Part shown: piece after piece, positions 1-8,364 of the stretch | How positions within the stretch are numbered: the stretch's first letter is position 1 | How the letters are laid out: every line of letters begins with the position of its first letter | The notes under the pieces: generated by a model | What the model saw: only the letters and a program-made list of their open reading frames with translations | Databases searched by the model: none | Told to the model about the DNA's origin: nothing | Program-made: the position numbers and the translations under genes | From: Microbacterium sp. RU33B | GTDB taxonomy: Bacteria; Actinomycetota; Actinomycetes; Actinomycetales; Microbacteriaceae | Reading direction: 5' to 3' | Length of the DNA stretch: 64,000 nucleotides | NCBI RefSeq assembly: GCF_900155915.1 | Contig: NZ_FTPO01000001.1 | Coordinates: forward strand, 868,001-932,000

Positions 1-444
1 GATGCCGCGCGGCTCGACGCGCTCGCGGCGCTGGTGGCTCCGGCCAAGGCGGTGTTCCTCGACGCGAAGATCGAGTCCGAGCTCATCGACCTCGACCCCG
101 AGGACGCGGCGGAGCTGCTCGCATCGACGGGGCAGGACGAGTCGGGTCTCGACCAGCTCGCGCGCATCGGCTTCGACACGCTGGGTCTCCAGACGTACCT
201 GACGGCCGGACCGAAGGAAGCGCGCGCGTGGACGATCGGCAAGGGCTGGAAGGCTCCGCAGGCGGCCGGCGTCATCCACACCGACTTCGAGAAGGGCTTC
301 ATCAAGGCCGAGGTCATCTCGTTCGCCGACCTCATCGAGACCGGCTCGGTCATCGAGGCCCGCGCGAAGGGCAAGGCCCGCCTCGAGGGCAAGGACTACG
401 TGATGCAGGACGGCGACGTCGTGGAGTTCCGCTTCAACAACTGA
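1..444 (+). CDS. ychF: Redox-regulated ATPase YchF, C-terminal part
   Basis: Open from the window edge, so only the last 147 residues are present. The fragment reads through a helical stretch into the C-terminal TGS domain (roughly the last 85 residues, starting near TYLTAGPKEARAW and ending VVEFRFNN), which is the diagnostic tail of the Obg-related, ribosome-associated ATPase YchF. The P-loop and G motifs lie outside the window. An internal GTG at 34 is not a start, because the frame is open upstream of it. The assignment is secure from the TGS tail; the role in translation or stress signalling is family knowledge. Confidence 0.93.
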   Translation, partial: DAARLDALAALVAPAKAVFLDAKIESELIDLDPEDAAELLASTGQDESGLDQLARIGFDTLGLQTYLTAGPKEARAWTIGKGWKAPQAAGVIHTDFEKGFIKAEVISFADLIETGSVIEARAKGKARLEGKDYVMQDGDVVEFRFNN

Positions 445-492
445 CGCGGCGGCTCCCGGGGTCGGCTCGACGCCACGCGAGAGAATGGTCGC

Positions 493-1008
493 ATGCTGAT
501 CGTGATGGCAGGCCCGCCCGGAAGCGGCAAGAGCACGATCGCCGCGCTCGTCTCCCGACGCCTGGGCTGTGCACTGGTCTCGGTCGATCCGATCGAAGCG
601 GCCATGTGGACCGCGGGCGTGAGCCGTGACCAGCCCACCGGGCTGGCCGCCTACGTCGTCGCCGAGGCGGTCGCCCGCGAGCAGCTGCGCCTCGGGCACG
701 ATGTCATCATCGACGCGGTGAACGATGTCGAGGCTGCACGGCAGCAGTGGCGTGATCTCGCCCGGGTGGCCGCGGTAGACGTGCTCTTCGTCGAAGTCGT
801 GGCATCCGATCCTGCAGAGCATCGACGTCGTCTCGCGGAGCGTCGGCGCGACATCGAGGGTTTCCCCGAGCCGGATTGGGAGTCGGTGCGAGCGCGTGTG
901 CGTGCCCTGTCCGACTGGGACGGGGACCGTATCCGGCTCGACTTCCGGAACGAGCCGGGGGCCAACGCGGACGCGATCATCGCCGCCGTCGAGCGGGACC
1001 GCGAGTAG
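493..1008 (+). CDS. P-loop kinase of the AAA_33 / zeta-toxin-like type
   Basis: A 171-residue single-domain protein with a Walker A motif GPPGSGKST at residues 7-15 and the usual small-molecule-kinase layout: a conserved Asp after strand 2 (VSVDPIEAA), a D-x-VND segment near residue 75, and an Arg-rich lid (RRRLAERRRD). Proteins of this build phosphorylate small molecules or UDP-sugars. The substrate cannot be read here, and no antitoxin gene lies next to it, so a zeta toxin is unlikely. Hexamer GAGAAT six bases before the ATG looks like a leaderless -10 element. It stands alone 48 bp after ychF. Confidence 0.8.
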   Translation: MLIVMAGPPGSGKSTIAALVSRRLGCALVSVDPIEAAMWTAGVSRDQPTGLAAYVVAEAVAREQLRLGHDVIIDAVNDVEAARQQWRDLARVAAVDVLFVEVVASDPAEHRRRLAERRRDIEGFPEPDWESVRARVRALSDWDGDRIRLDFRNEPGANADAIIAAVERDRE

Positions 1009-1116
1009 CGGGAGCCGCGACGCCGCGAGGGACTTCCGCCCCTGGCAACGACATCCGCGCTCCCACTACAGTGATGCCACAACGCTCCACCCCCCACTCA
1101 CCAGAGGGAGTCCCAC

Positions 1117-1470
1117 ATGGCCGCTTCCCGTCCCTTCGGGGTCACTCTCGTCGGCATCATCGCCTGGATCACCGGTGCGATCCAGATCGTCAACGGCGTC
1201 TTCGCCCTGATCGGCGGCAACCTGACCCTGGGCATCGTCGGCATCGTGGTCGGCATCATCACGGTTCTGGTGAGCCTCGGGCTCTTCAGCGGCAGCTCCG
1301 GCGCCCGCCTCATCGTGACGATCGTGTTCGTGCTCAACATCGCCGGGTCGATCTACCTGCTCGTGGCGTATCCGGGGCAGGCGTGGAGCGCGATCGGCAG
1401 CATCATCCTGCCTCTCCTCGGACTGATCCTGCTCTACACGTCGCGCGCGAACGCGTTCTTCAAGAGCTGA
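1117..1470 (+). CDS. Small four-helix membrane protein, function unknown
   Basis: A 117-residue, strongly hydrophobic protein with about four membrane segments (roughly 7-27, 31-55, 64-86 and 91-112), separated by very short Gly-rich loops, and a basic C-terminal end. It resembles the small DUF7144-like or DUF308-like membrane proteins common in actinobacteria, but I cannot name a family with certainty. A good ribosome site, GAGGGAG, precedes the ATG. No partner gene is apparent; the ABC-F gene starts 46 bp later. Confidence 0.75.
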   Translation: MAASRPFGVTLVGIIAWITGAIQIVNGVFALIGGNLTLGIVGIVVGIITVLVSLGLFSGSSGARLIVTIVFVLNIAGSIYLLVAYPGQAWSAIGSIILPLLGLILLYTSRANAFFKS

Positions 1471-1516
1471 GCGGAGCGGGTCCGTCATCCGTCATCGCCG
1501 ATGACAGGATGGACGG

Positions 1517-3160
1517 ATGACCGCAACACTCGTCGCGAGCGGCCTCGCCGGCGGCCACGGCCATCGGACGCTGTTCGATGCGCTCGATCTCACAGTCGCA
1601 CCGGGCGACGTCATCGGCGTCGTCGGTGCGAACGGTGCAGGAAAGTCGACGCTCCTGCGCCTGCTGGCGGGGATCGACGAACCTCAGGCCGGCGCAGTGT
1701 CGCTCTCGCCGCCCGACGCGTTCGTCGGCTGGCTTCCGCAGGAGCACGAGCGCATTCCGGGAGAGACAGTCGCCGAGCACATCGCGCGGCGGACGGGGTG
1801 CGCCGAGGCGACGCGGGAGATGGATGCGGCGGCTGCGCGTCTCGCCGATCCTGCCGACGTCCTCGCCGCCGACGACTACTCCGCCGCCCTCGACCGCTGG
1901 CTGGCCAGCGGCGCAGCCGACCTCGACGAGCGGATCCCCGTCGTGCTGGCGGATCTCGGGCTGGCGATCGCTCCCGGCGACGCCCTGATGACTTCGCTCT
2001 CGGGTGGCCAGGCGGCCCGCGTGGGCCTGGCGGCGCTCCTCCTCAGCCGATTCGACATCGCGCTGCTGGACGAGCCCACGAACGACCTCGATCTCGACGG
2101 GCTCGAGCGGCTGGAGGCGTTCGTGCGCGGCATCCGGGGCGGTGTCGTCCTGGTGAGTCACGACCGCGAGTTCCTCGCCCGCTGTGTCACGCGCGTGCTG
2201 GAGCTCGACCTCGCGCAGGGCTCGAACAGGGTGTTCGGCGGCGGATACGACGCCTATCTGGAGGAGCGCGCGACGGTGCGCCGCCATGCTCGGGAGAAGT
2301 ACGACGAGTTCGCCGAGAAGAAGGCCGACCTCGTCGCCCGCGCCCGAACGCAGCGGGAGTGGTCGAGCCAGGGCGTGCGCAACGCGATGAAGAAGTCGCC
2401 CGACAACGACAAGATCCGGCGCAAGGCGGCGACCGAATCGAGTGAGAAGCAGGCGCAGAAGGTGCGTCAGATGGAGAGCCGGATCGCGCGACTCGACGAG
2501 GTCGAGGAGCCGCGGAAGGAGTGGCAGCTGGAGTTCACGATCGGCTCCGCGCCGCGTTCGAGCTCGGTCGTCGCCACCCTCAACGACGCGGTGTTCCGGC
2601 AGGGATCGTTCACCCTCGGTCCCGTCTCGCTGCAGGTGAATGCGGGGGAGCGGATCGGCATCACGGGACCCAACGGCGCCGGCAAGTCCACGCTGCTGCG
2701 TGCGATCCTCGGGCGCCAGGATCCGGATGCCGGCACGGCGAGTCTCGGGGCGAACGTGCAGATCGGCGAGATCGATCAGGCCCGGGCCCTGCTGTCGGGA
2801 TCGGACGCGCTCGCCGACGCGTTCGAGTCCCTCGTGCCCTCGATGGAGTCGGGTGAGGTGCGGACGCTCCTGGCGAAGTTCGGTCTGAAGGCCGACCACG
2901 TGCGGCGTCCGGTCGACGAGCTGTCACCGGGCGAGCGCACCCGGGCGGGTCTCGCCCTCCTGCAGGCGCGCGGCGTCAACGTCCTGGTGCTGGACGAGCC
3001 CACGAACCACCTCGACCTCCCCGCGATCGAGCAGCTCGAGCAGGCCCTCGAGTCGTACGAGGGATGCCTCCTCCTCGTGACGCACGATCGGCGGATGCTG
3101 GCCGCGGTGAGGACCGACCGGCACTGGCAGGTCGACGGCGGGCAGGTCGTCGAGCGGTAG
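1517..3160 (+). CDS. ABC-F family ATPase (ribosome-associated)
   Basis: 547 residues with two ABC domains in tandem and no membrane segments, the ABC-F arrangement. Domain 1 has Walker A GANGAGKST at 37-45, signature LSGGQ at 161-165 and Walker B with DEPTND at 185-190. Domain 2 has Walker A GPNGAGKST at 384-392, signature LSPGE at 469-473 and DEPTNHLD at 493-500. The linker (about 240-335) is long, charged and helical, as expected for the P-site tRNA interaction motif. Such proteins act on the ribosome in translation quality control or antibiotic protection; which of these cannot be told from sequence. A CAGGAT hexamer six bases before the ATG suggests a leaderless transcript. Confidence 0.92.
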   Translation: MTATLVASGLAGGHGHRTLFDALDLTVAPGDVIGVVGANGAGKSTLLRLLAGIDEPQAGAVSLSPPDAFVGWLPQEHERIPGETVAEHIARRTGCAEATREMDAAAARLADPADVLAADDYSAALDRWLASGAADLDERIPVVLADLGLAIAPGDALMTSLSGGQAARVGLAALLLSRFDIALLDEPTNDLDLDGLERLEAFVRGIRGGVVLVSHDREFLARCVTRVLELDLAQGSNRVFGGGYDAYLEERATVRRHAREKYDEFAEKKADLVARARTQREWSSQGVRNAMKKSPDNDKIRRKAATESSEKQAQKVRQMESRIARLDEVEEPRKEWQLEFTIGSAPRSSSVVATLNDAVFRQGSFTLGPVSLQVNAGERIGITGPNGAGKSTLLRAILGRQDPDAGTASLGANVQIGEIDQARALLSGSDALADAFESLVPSMESGEVRTLLAKFGLKADHVRRPVDELSPGERTRAGLALLQARGVNVLVLDEPTNHLDLPAIEQLEQALESYEGCLLLVTHDRRMLAAVRTDRHWQVDGGQVVER

Positions 3161-3166
3161 CAGCCG

Positions 3167-3517
3167 CTACCGGCCCTGCCGCTTCTTGTAGGGCTTGGGC
3201 TGACCCTTCACCGCGGGCGTGCGGCCCTTGCCCTTCGAGGCCTTGGCCTTTCCTCCCGCAGGACCGGTCTGCTTCTCGGTCGGCGCGGGGGACTCGGCGA
3301 TGCGCTGCCGGGCTTCGTCGAGCAGGAGCGAGCCGGCGGGGGTGAGTGTCCAGCCGGCTTTCGCGCGGGTGAGGAGCGGATGCCCCACCTCCTCTTCCAG
3401 CTTGTCGATCGACGTGTAGAGCGATGCGAGCGGGATGCCGAGGGCGTCTGCCGTGCGGGGGGCGTGCAGATCGTGCTCGACGAGGGCGACGAACCGTCGC
3501 AGGAGGGCGATCTTCAC
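3167..3517 (-). CDS. LysR-type winged-helix protein lacking an effector domain
   Basis: 116 residues. The first 65 or so form the LysR-type HTH (RRFVALVEHDLHAPRTADALG, then SLYTSIDKLEEEVG, then a wing ending LTPAG). There is no periplasmic-binding-like effector domain; the protein instead ends in a Lys/Gly/Pro-rich tail from about residue 80 (KAKASKGKGR, KPYKKRQGR). GTG start with a GGAAAGG ribosome site. The basic tail may give non-specific DNA binding, so it may act as a small nucleoid-type protein rather than a ligand-responsive regulator. It converges on the ABC-F gene with only 6 bp between the stops and diverges from the DUF3253 gene. Confidence 0.78.
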   Translation of the reverse strand: MKIALLRRFVALVEHDLHAPRTADALGIPLASLYTSIDKLEEEVGHPLLTRAKAGWTLTPAGSLLLDEARQRIAESPAPTEKQTGPAGGKAKASKGKGRTPAVKGQPKPYKKRQGR

Positions 3518-3629
3518 GGGCGACCTTTCCGGGCGGAGCGCGCTGAGGACGGTCCGATCTCGCCCTCCAGACTAGACGCGCCGCTCGGAGGGCTGGACGC
3601 TCCGTGCTCCCGGCGCGCAGACTCGGGGC

Positions 3630-3890
3630 ATGACCGACTCCGTCGCCCGCCTCGAGGCCACGATCCGCGATCTTCTCGCCCAGCGCGCCGCCACGGCGAC
3701 GATCTGCCCCTCGGATGCCGCCCGCGCGATCGGAGGCGACGAGTGGCGCGGCCTCATGGACGACGCGCGCACCGCTGCGGGCCGGCTCGTGGGGTCGGGG
3801 GAGGTGGAGATCACCCAGGGCGGCGTCGTGGTCGATCTCTCGAGCGCGAGAGGACCGATCCGGATCCGTTCCGTACAGCCGCCCGGCTGA
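3630..3890 (+). CDS. DUF3253 domain protein
   Basis: 86-residue soluble protein whose whole length matches the DUF3253 pattern: a helical start with LEATIRDLLAQRA, the core CPSDAARAIGGDEWRGLMDDAR, and a final winged-helix-like strand pair (VEITQGGVVVDL). The fold suggests a small winged helix, but no biochemical role is known for the family. A CAGACT hexamer six bases before the ATG fits a leaderless promoter. It is divergent from the LysR-like gene and converges on the oxidoreductase with a 2-bp gap. Confidence 0.8.
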   Translation: MTDSVARLEATIRDLLAQRAATATICPSDAARAIGGDEWRGLMDDARTAAGRLVGSGEVEITQGGVVVDLSSARGPIRIRSVQPPG

Positions 3891-3892
3891 GA

Positions 3893-5089
3893 TCAGCTCA
3901 GCGGTCCGACGTCGAGCGTGAATCGATGCGCACGGAGGCGCTGCGCGAGCGCCTCGCCCATGGCGACCATCGGGGTGAGCACACCCGCGCGGTCGGGCAG
4001 GTCGTCGAACGCGAGACTCAGCGCCGACTCGGCGAGCATGACGCCGGTGCCGCCGTACCCCGGATCGTACGGGGCGGCCACCCGCGCCCGCACCGGCGCG
4101 CCCTCCACCGGGTACACGTCGATCTCGACCGCGAATCTTCCGCGGGCGATCGCGTCGGCACTCGGCCCCGCGCCCGGTGCAGGCAGCACGCGATCGACGA
4201 CGGCGCGCGTGGGCGCGAACGAGAGCGCGCCGACGAGGGCCGCGGTGCCGAGCGTCAGCGCACCCGCGCGCAGCGCGCCCGCCACCCCGCGCCCGGTCGC
4301 GACGACCTCGCGGTAGCGCAGGAGCTGTCCGTAGCTCCATCCGTTCAGGAAGCTCGTACGCTGCACGATCTGCCGGTTGTAGCCGCTCATGACGAACGGC
4401 GCCTCCCACCCGCCGCGCACCCGGGAGATCCCGTCGCGGGGTCGTTCCGGGAGACGTACCGCGGGGCCCGGTGTGAGGGCGTAGGGACTGGCGATCAGGC
4501 GCCGGAGAGAGGGATCCTTCGCCGCCGCCGCCATCTGCTGCCGCAGCGAGTCGATGGTCCCGCCGCTGACCCCGCCGCGGAGCGAGCGCACGCGCAGCGT
4601 CGCCGACACGATCGGCACCCCGCCCGCCGCAGCGTGGGCGAGCCCGAGGCCCAGATCGGAGGGGATCGAATCGAACCCGCAGGAGTGCACGATCCGGGCC
4701 CCGCTCTGCTGCGCCGCATCGTGGTTCGACGCGATGCTCCGCGCCACGAACACGCTCTCGCCGGACAGATCGGCGTACGACGTGCCGGAGCGAGCGCAGG
4801 CGGCGGCGACGACCGCTCCGTCGCGCAGGTAGGGTCCGACGGTCGTGGCGATGACGGACGCGGATGCGGCGAGCCGCTCGACAGCGGGCGCATCGGACGT
4901 ATCGACCTCCACGAGAGGCCAGGAGACGCCGAGCTCGCGCTGCAGCGCTTCGAGACGCGGGAGGGAGCGGCCGGCGAGCGCGATGCGCGCTCCCTCGGGA
5001 GCCGAGCGGGCGAGATGGCGGGCGGTGAACCTCCCCACGAAGCCGGTCGCGCCGAGCAGGACGATGTCGTGGTCGCGTTCTTCGGTCAT
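3893..5089 (-). CDS. Saccharopine-dehydrogenase-like NAD(P)-binding oxidoreductase (trans-acting enoyl reductase-like)
   Basis: 398 residues from the ATG at 5089; the reading frame is open further upstream, but MTEERDHDIVLLGATG is the natural start. The N-terminal Rossmann fold carries GATGFVG at 13-19 and an LAGRS segment after strand 2. A later hydrophobic, Ala-rich helix near residue 300 may contact the membrane. This is the family of actinobacterial trans-acting enoyl reductases (phthiocerol locus type) and related proteins annotated as saccharopine dehydrogenase. Lysine metabolism is unlikely because no lysine-catabolic neighbours are present. The substrate is unknown, probably a lipid chain. 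Confidence 0.82.
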   Translation of the reverse strand: MTEERDHDIVLLGATGFVGRFTARHLARSAPEGARIALAGRSLPRLEALQRELGVSWPLVEVDTSDAPAVERLAASASVIATTVGPYLRDGAVVAAACARSGTSYADLSGESVFVARSIASNHDAAQQSGARIVHSCGFDSIPSDLGLGLAHAAAGGVPIVSATLRVRSLRGGVSGGTIDSLRQQMAAAAKDPSLRRLIASPYALTPGPAVRLPERPRDGISRVRGGWEAPFVMSGYNRQIVQRTSFLNGWSYGQLLRYREVVATGRGVAGALRAGALTLGTAALVGALSFAPTRAVVDRVLPAPGAGPSADAIARGRFAVEIDVYPVEGAPVRARVAAPYDPGYGGTGVMLAESALSLAFDDLPDRAGVLTPMVAMGEALAQRLRAHRFTLDVGPLS

Positions 5090-5176
5090 GCCCCCAGCCT
5101 GCGCGATCGACGCGGGCGGCACGAGGGGGTTGACCGCGACTACCGCTCGGGCACGCATCCGGGCTAGCGTGCCGAT

Positions 5177-5746
5177 GTGGACGACACGGCGGGAGAAGCG
5201 CCTGAGGAGCGCAGGAGCAGGGACGTGCCGATCGGTGTGATCATGGTCGGCATCGTCGCGATCGCCTGGTGGCCGGCGTTCACCCTGGGCGCCTGGGGCG
5301 AGATCTTCTTCGACGACATCCTGGGGCTGTGGGCCGCCTCGACGGCGGCGTTCGTCTTCGTACTGATCGAACACCGGCCCGTGGGGGTTCGGCTGGCGCG
5401 CGCGGTCGTGCTCCTCCTGCCGACGGTGTGGCTCGTGCTGAACTTCGTCGTCGACGACGACACCGCCGATCTCTCGGTCGCGCTCATCGACCTCGCGGCG
5501 TTCGCAGCGGTGATCATCGGCATCCCGTTCACCCTGGTGGTGCTGGTGCGCATCGTGTGGCCCGACTTCGCGGAGCGCACACCCCGACGCGCGAAGTGGA
5601 TTATCAACAGCGTCGTCGGGGTCGTGGTGATCGCCTCGTTCGTGCTCGGTCTCAACCAGGCCCGGTTCCTCACGTGCGACGACTTCGCCGTCAGCGGCAA
5701 CTCGGAGCCCCGCGGCTGCACACCGGGTGCGGAGGTCTCGTCATGA
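5177..5746 (+). CDS. Membrane protein leading a lipase/acyltransferase operon
   Basis: 189 residues, GTG start chosen because TAGCGT sits six bases before it, a leaderless -10 position seen repeatedly in this window. About five membrane segments (near 19-38, 50-66, 73-92, 101-125 and 140-160) are followed by a short extracytoplasmic tail with two cysteines (LTCDDFAV, RGCTPG) that could form a disulfide. I do not recognise the family. Its stop overlaps the patatin start by 4 bp (ATGA), so translation is probably coupled and the protein likely works with the lipid enzymes downstream. Confidence 0.75.
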   Translation: MDDTAGEAPEERRSRDVPIGVIMVGIVAIAWWPAFTLGAWGEIFFDDILGLWAASTAAFVFVLIEHRPVGVRLARAVVLLLPTVWLVLNFVVDDDTADLSVALIDLAAFAAVIIGIPFTLVVLVRIVWPDFAERTPRRAKWIINSVVGVVVIASFVLGLNQARFLTCDDFAVSGNSEPRGCTPGAEVSS

Positions 5747-6594
5747 GCGCGGGCGAACGCATCGCCTTCGTCCTGGGCGGGGGAGGCCTGCGCGGTGCCG
5801 TGCAGATCGGGATGCTGCGTGCCCTGCTCGAGCGGGGAGTCGTCCCCGACGTCATCGTGGGCACCTCGATCGGGGCCATCAACGGGGCGATCGTCGCGAA
5901 GACGCCGAGCCTCGATGCGCTCGACGACCTGTTCGAGGCGTGGATGTCTCCCGAAGCCGCCTCCGTCTACGGCGACTCGTTCGCGACCCAGTTCGTCCGT
6001 CTCGTGCGCACCCGCACGCACCTCAACTCGCCCGCACCGCTCCGCCGCATGTTCGAGCGCGTGCTCGGAGCCGACACGCGCTTCGAAGACCTCGCCGTGC
6101 CGCTGCGCGTCGTCGCAGCGAGCATCGAGCGCGCCGCCGAGCGCGTGTTCGACTCCGGACCCCTGATCCCGGCCGTCCTGGCGTCCTCCTCGGTGCCGGG
6201 ACTCCTTCCGCCCACGACGATCGACGGCGAGACGTTCATCGACGGCGGAATCGTCAACTCCATCCCCATCGGACCCGCGGTCGACGCGGGCGCCACGACG
6301 ATCTTCGTGCTGCAGGTGGGCCGCATCGAGACCCCGTTGGTCGCACCCCGCACCGCCGTGCAGACCGCACAGATGGCGTTCGAGGTCGCGCGGAGGCATC
6401 GGTTCGCGCACGATGTCGCGACGCTGCCGGACGGCGTGCGGCTCCACGTGCTGCCCAGCGGCGGCACGCTCAAGGGTGATTCGTCGGTCCTGTCGTACCG
6501 CCGCATGGAGACGGTGCGCACCCGCATCGACCTCGCCTACGCGGCCAGCACCGTATACCTCGATGAGCAGGTCCCGAAGGGCGGGCGCCCGTGA
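5743..6594 (+). CDS. Patatin-like phospholipase
   Basis: 283 residues with a complete patatin catalytic set: an oxyanion glycine-rich loop GGGGLRG at 12-18, nucleophile elbow GTSIG at 40-44 (Ser42) and the DGG motif with catalytic Asp at 167-169. There is no signal peptide, so it is a cytoplasmic or membrane-associated acyl hydrolase of the RssA/YchK type that releases fatty acids from lipids. It overlaps the upstream membrane gene by ATGA and the downstream acyltransferase by GTGA, which points to a deacylation/reacylation pair on the same lipid pool. Confidence 0.92.
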   Translation: MSAGERIAFVLGGGGLRGAVQIGMLRALLERGVVPDVIVGTSIGAINGAIVAKTPSLDALDDLFEAWMSPEAASVYGDSFATQFVRLVRTRTHLNSPAPLRRMFERVLGADTRFEDLAVPLRVVAASIERAAERVFDSGPLIPAVLASSSVPGLLPPTTIDGETFIDGGIVNSIPIGPAVDAGATTIFVLQVGRIETPLVAPRTAVQTAQMAFEVARRHRFAHDVATLPDGVRLHVLPSGGTLKGDSSVLSYRRMETVRTRIDLAYAASTVYLDEQVPKGGRP

Positions 6595-7679
6595 GAGTGC
6601 CGCCCACCTGGGTGCGCCGGGTGGTGATCGCGCCCGCGATGGTCATCGGCGGCCCGCTGCTGATCGGGTTCACGCCGATCCTGCTGCTCGTCGTCATCAT
6701 CGTCGCGTCGTTCATCCCGCGCAGGTTCCGCTGGCCGAGGGCGCTGCTCATGCTTCTCGTGTACGTGCTCTGGGACGCACTGCTGCTGGTCGTGCTGTTC
6801 GTGCTGTGGATCGCCAGCGGGTTCGGCTGGAAGCTGCGGTCGCCGTGGTGGGTGGGCGTGCACTACACGGTCGCCGCCGTCGCGCTCAAAGTGCTGCTGT
6901 GGGTGTGCCGAGGCGTGCTGGCCGTCAGGATCTTCACCGAAGCGGCCGAGGAGACCCGCGACGGCACGGCCGCGGCATCCTTCGACCGCATGTTCCAGCC
7001 GGGAACCCCGCTCATCGTCGCCAGTCGGCACGCCGGCCCCGGAGACTCGTTCATCCTCATGCATGCCCTCCTGAACCATGTGAAGCGGATGCCGCGGGTC
7101 GTCGTCAAGGACACGATGCAGTGGGATCCGGCGGTGGACGTGCTGCTGAACCGCCTGCCGACGCGGTTCATCACCCCCACCGGATTCACGGGCGCCGCCG
7201 CGAAGGCCCCGCCCGCGGGGCGCAGTCAGAGCGGCCGCGCCGCAGAGGCCGCCATCGCGGATCTCGCGGTGGGACTCGGTCCGGCCGACGCCTTCGTGAT
7301 CTTCCCCGAGGGCGGCAACTTCACGCCGGGCCGTCGGGCCTCCCGCATCGAGCGCCTCCGCCAGAGCGGCAACGAACCGCTTGCGGCGCGGGCCGAGGCG
7401 CTGCACCACGTCCTCGCTCCGCAGCCGCGCGGCCTCCACGCGGCGCTGGAGGCGGCTCCGGACGCGGATGTCGTCTTCATCGCCCACTCGGGCCTCGATG
7501 AGTTCTCGACGATGGGTGACGTCTGGCGCGGTCTCCCGATGGAGAAGCGCATCACTCTGCACGCCTGGCGGGTGCCCCGCTCCGACGTTCCGGAGGAGCG
7601 CACCGCGCAGGGGCTGTGGCTGTTCGACTGGTTCGGCCGCATCGACGAGTGGGTCGACGCCGGCTCCGCGGCGGGGTGA
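6591..7679 (+). CDS. 1-acyl-sn-glycerol-3-phosphate acyltransferase-like (PlsC family) with N-terminal membrane helices
   Basis: 362 residues. The first 115 hold about three membrane segments. The acyltransferase motif follows as H147-x4-D152 (RHAGPGDS), a variant of the usual NHxxxxD box, and the second block FPEGGNFTPGRR appears near residue 257. It should move an acyl group onto a lysophospholipid or related acceptor at the inner membrane face. The GTG start overlaps the patatin stop by 4 bp. The unusual GPGDS after the histidine and the long N-terminal anchor separate it from housekeeping PlsC. Confidence 0.82.
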   Translation: MRVPPTWVRRVVIAPAMVIGGPLLIGFTPILLLVVIIVASFIPRRFRWPRALLMLLVYVLWDALLLVVLFVLWIASGFGWKLRSPWWVGVHYTVAAVALKVLLWVCRGVLAVRIFTEAAEETRDGTAAASFDRMFQPGTPLIVASRHAGPGDSFILMHALLNHVKRMPRVVVKDTMQWDPAVDVLLNRLPTRFITPTGFTGAAAKAPPAGRSQSGRAAEAAIADLAVGLGPADAFVIFPEGGNFTPGRRASRIERLRQSGNEPLAARAEALHHVLAPQPRGLHAALEAAPDADVVFIAHSGLDEFSTMGDVWRGLPMEKRITLHAWRVPRSDVPEERTAQGLWLFDWFGRIDEWVDAGSAAG

Positions 7680-7686
7680 CGGGAGA

Positions 7687-7723
7687 GGGGTGACGGCCGG
7701 CCACACCCGCCGACCATCACCCC
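7687..7723. terminator. Bidirectional hairpin between convergent genes
   Basis: GGGGTGA-c-GG-c-CGGC faces GCCG-a-CC-a-TCACCCC across a 7-base loop, giving a stem with two mismatches. It lies between the acyltransferase stop and the sortase stop and overlaps the latter, so it could end both transcripts. No U-tract on either side. Confidence 0.45.
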
Positions 7724-8364
7724 CGTAGTGAAGCGAACTGGATCAGGTTGTCGGTGTAGTGCCCGACGCTGCGGTCGAACGCACCGGCGCAGGTGATCAG
7801 CCGCAATTCTGGACGTGGGACGTTGCTGTAGACCTCATCCGTGGGGAACGCCGCCTTCGCCGACTGCGCGCTCCCGGTGACGACGAATGTCAGGTCGGTG
7901 CCCGTCGACGTGCTGACGACGATCTCGTCGCCCGGGACGAGCTCTCCGATCCTCGCGAAGACCGCGGGACCCGCGGCGCTGTCGACGTGCCCGGCGATGA
8001 TGGCCGGGCCGACCTGTCCCGGCGCCACGCCGCCGGAGTACCAGCCGGCGAGGTCGAAATCCACCGGCGCGTTGAGCTCGCCCTGGGGCCCCAGGGTCAG
8101 GTTCTCCAGGACCGAGTCGACGCCGATCCGGGGGATCCGGATGCGGGTGGGGACGCCGATTGCGGCCGGATCTGCGACGTCGGCGGCGGCCGGGTCCTGC
8201 AGGCCGTCGGCGGCGAAGTCGTTCACCGCTTCGGGCGGCTCCGGCGTGGCGGACGGCGAGGCGGTCTCCGGAGCGACCGTCGCGGCCTGGCTCGCGATCG
8301 CCCCGATCGCGCCGAGCGCGAGGGCCGCCGCGAGGGCGATCCCCACGATCCCGGCGCGTCTCAT
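7717..8364 (-). CDS. Class E/F sortase
   Basis: 215 residues: a signal-anchor helix at about 5-28, a Pro/Ala-rich stalk to about 70, then the sortase beta barrel. The catalytic triad is visible as H126 (AGHVDS), C192 in LITC at 189-192, and R198. The size and the LITC/GHxDS signature fit actinobacterial class E or F transpeptidases, which attach or process surface proteins. Its start overlaps the stop of the DUF4397 gene by one base (TGATG), so the two are translated together. No LPXTG-type substrate is encoded in the window. Confidence 0.9.
   Translation of the reverse strand: MRRAGIVGIALAAALALGAIGAIASQAATVAPETASPSATPEPPEAVNDFAADGLQDPAAADVADPAAIGVPTRIRIPRIGVDSVLENLTLGPQGELNAPVDFDLAGWYSGGVAPGQVGPAIIAGHVDSAAGPAVFARIGELVPGDEIVVSTSTGTDLTFVVTGSAQSAKAAFPTDEVYSNVPRPELRLITCAGAFDRSVGHYTDNLIQFASLRG

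Noticed and set aside
493..1008. Zeta-type toxin of a toxin-antitoxin pair
   Set aside because: The fold fits, but there is no adjacent antitoxin gene; a housekeeping-like small-molecule kinase is the safer call.
1481..1517. Imperfect hairpin overlapping the ABC-F start and ribosome-site region
   Set aside because: A CAGGAT hexamer at the leaderless distance suggests that transcription begins at the ATG, so the hairpin would not be in the mRNA. The pairing also needs two bulges.
3893..5089. Lysine catabolism by saccharopine dehydrogenase
   Set aside because: The Rossmann motif is shared, but length and context fit the trans-acting enoyl-reductase-like group better.
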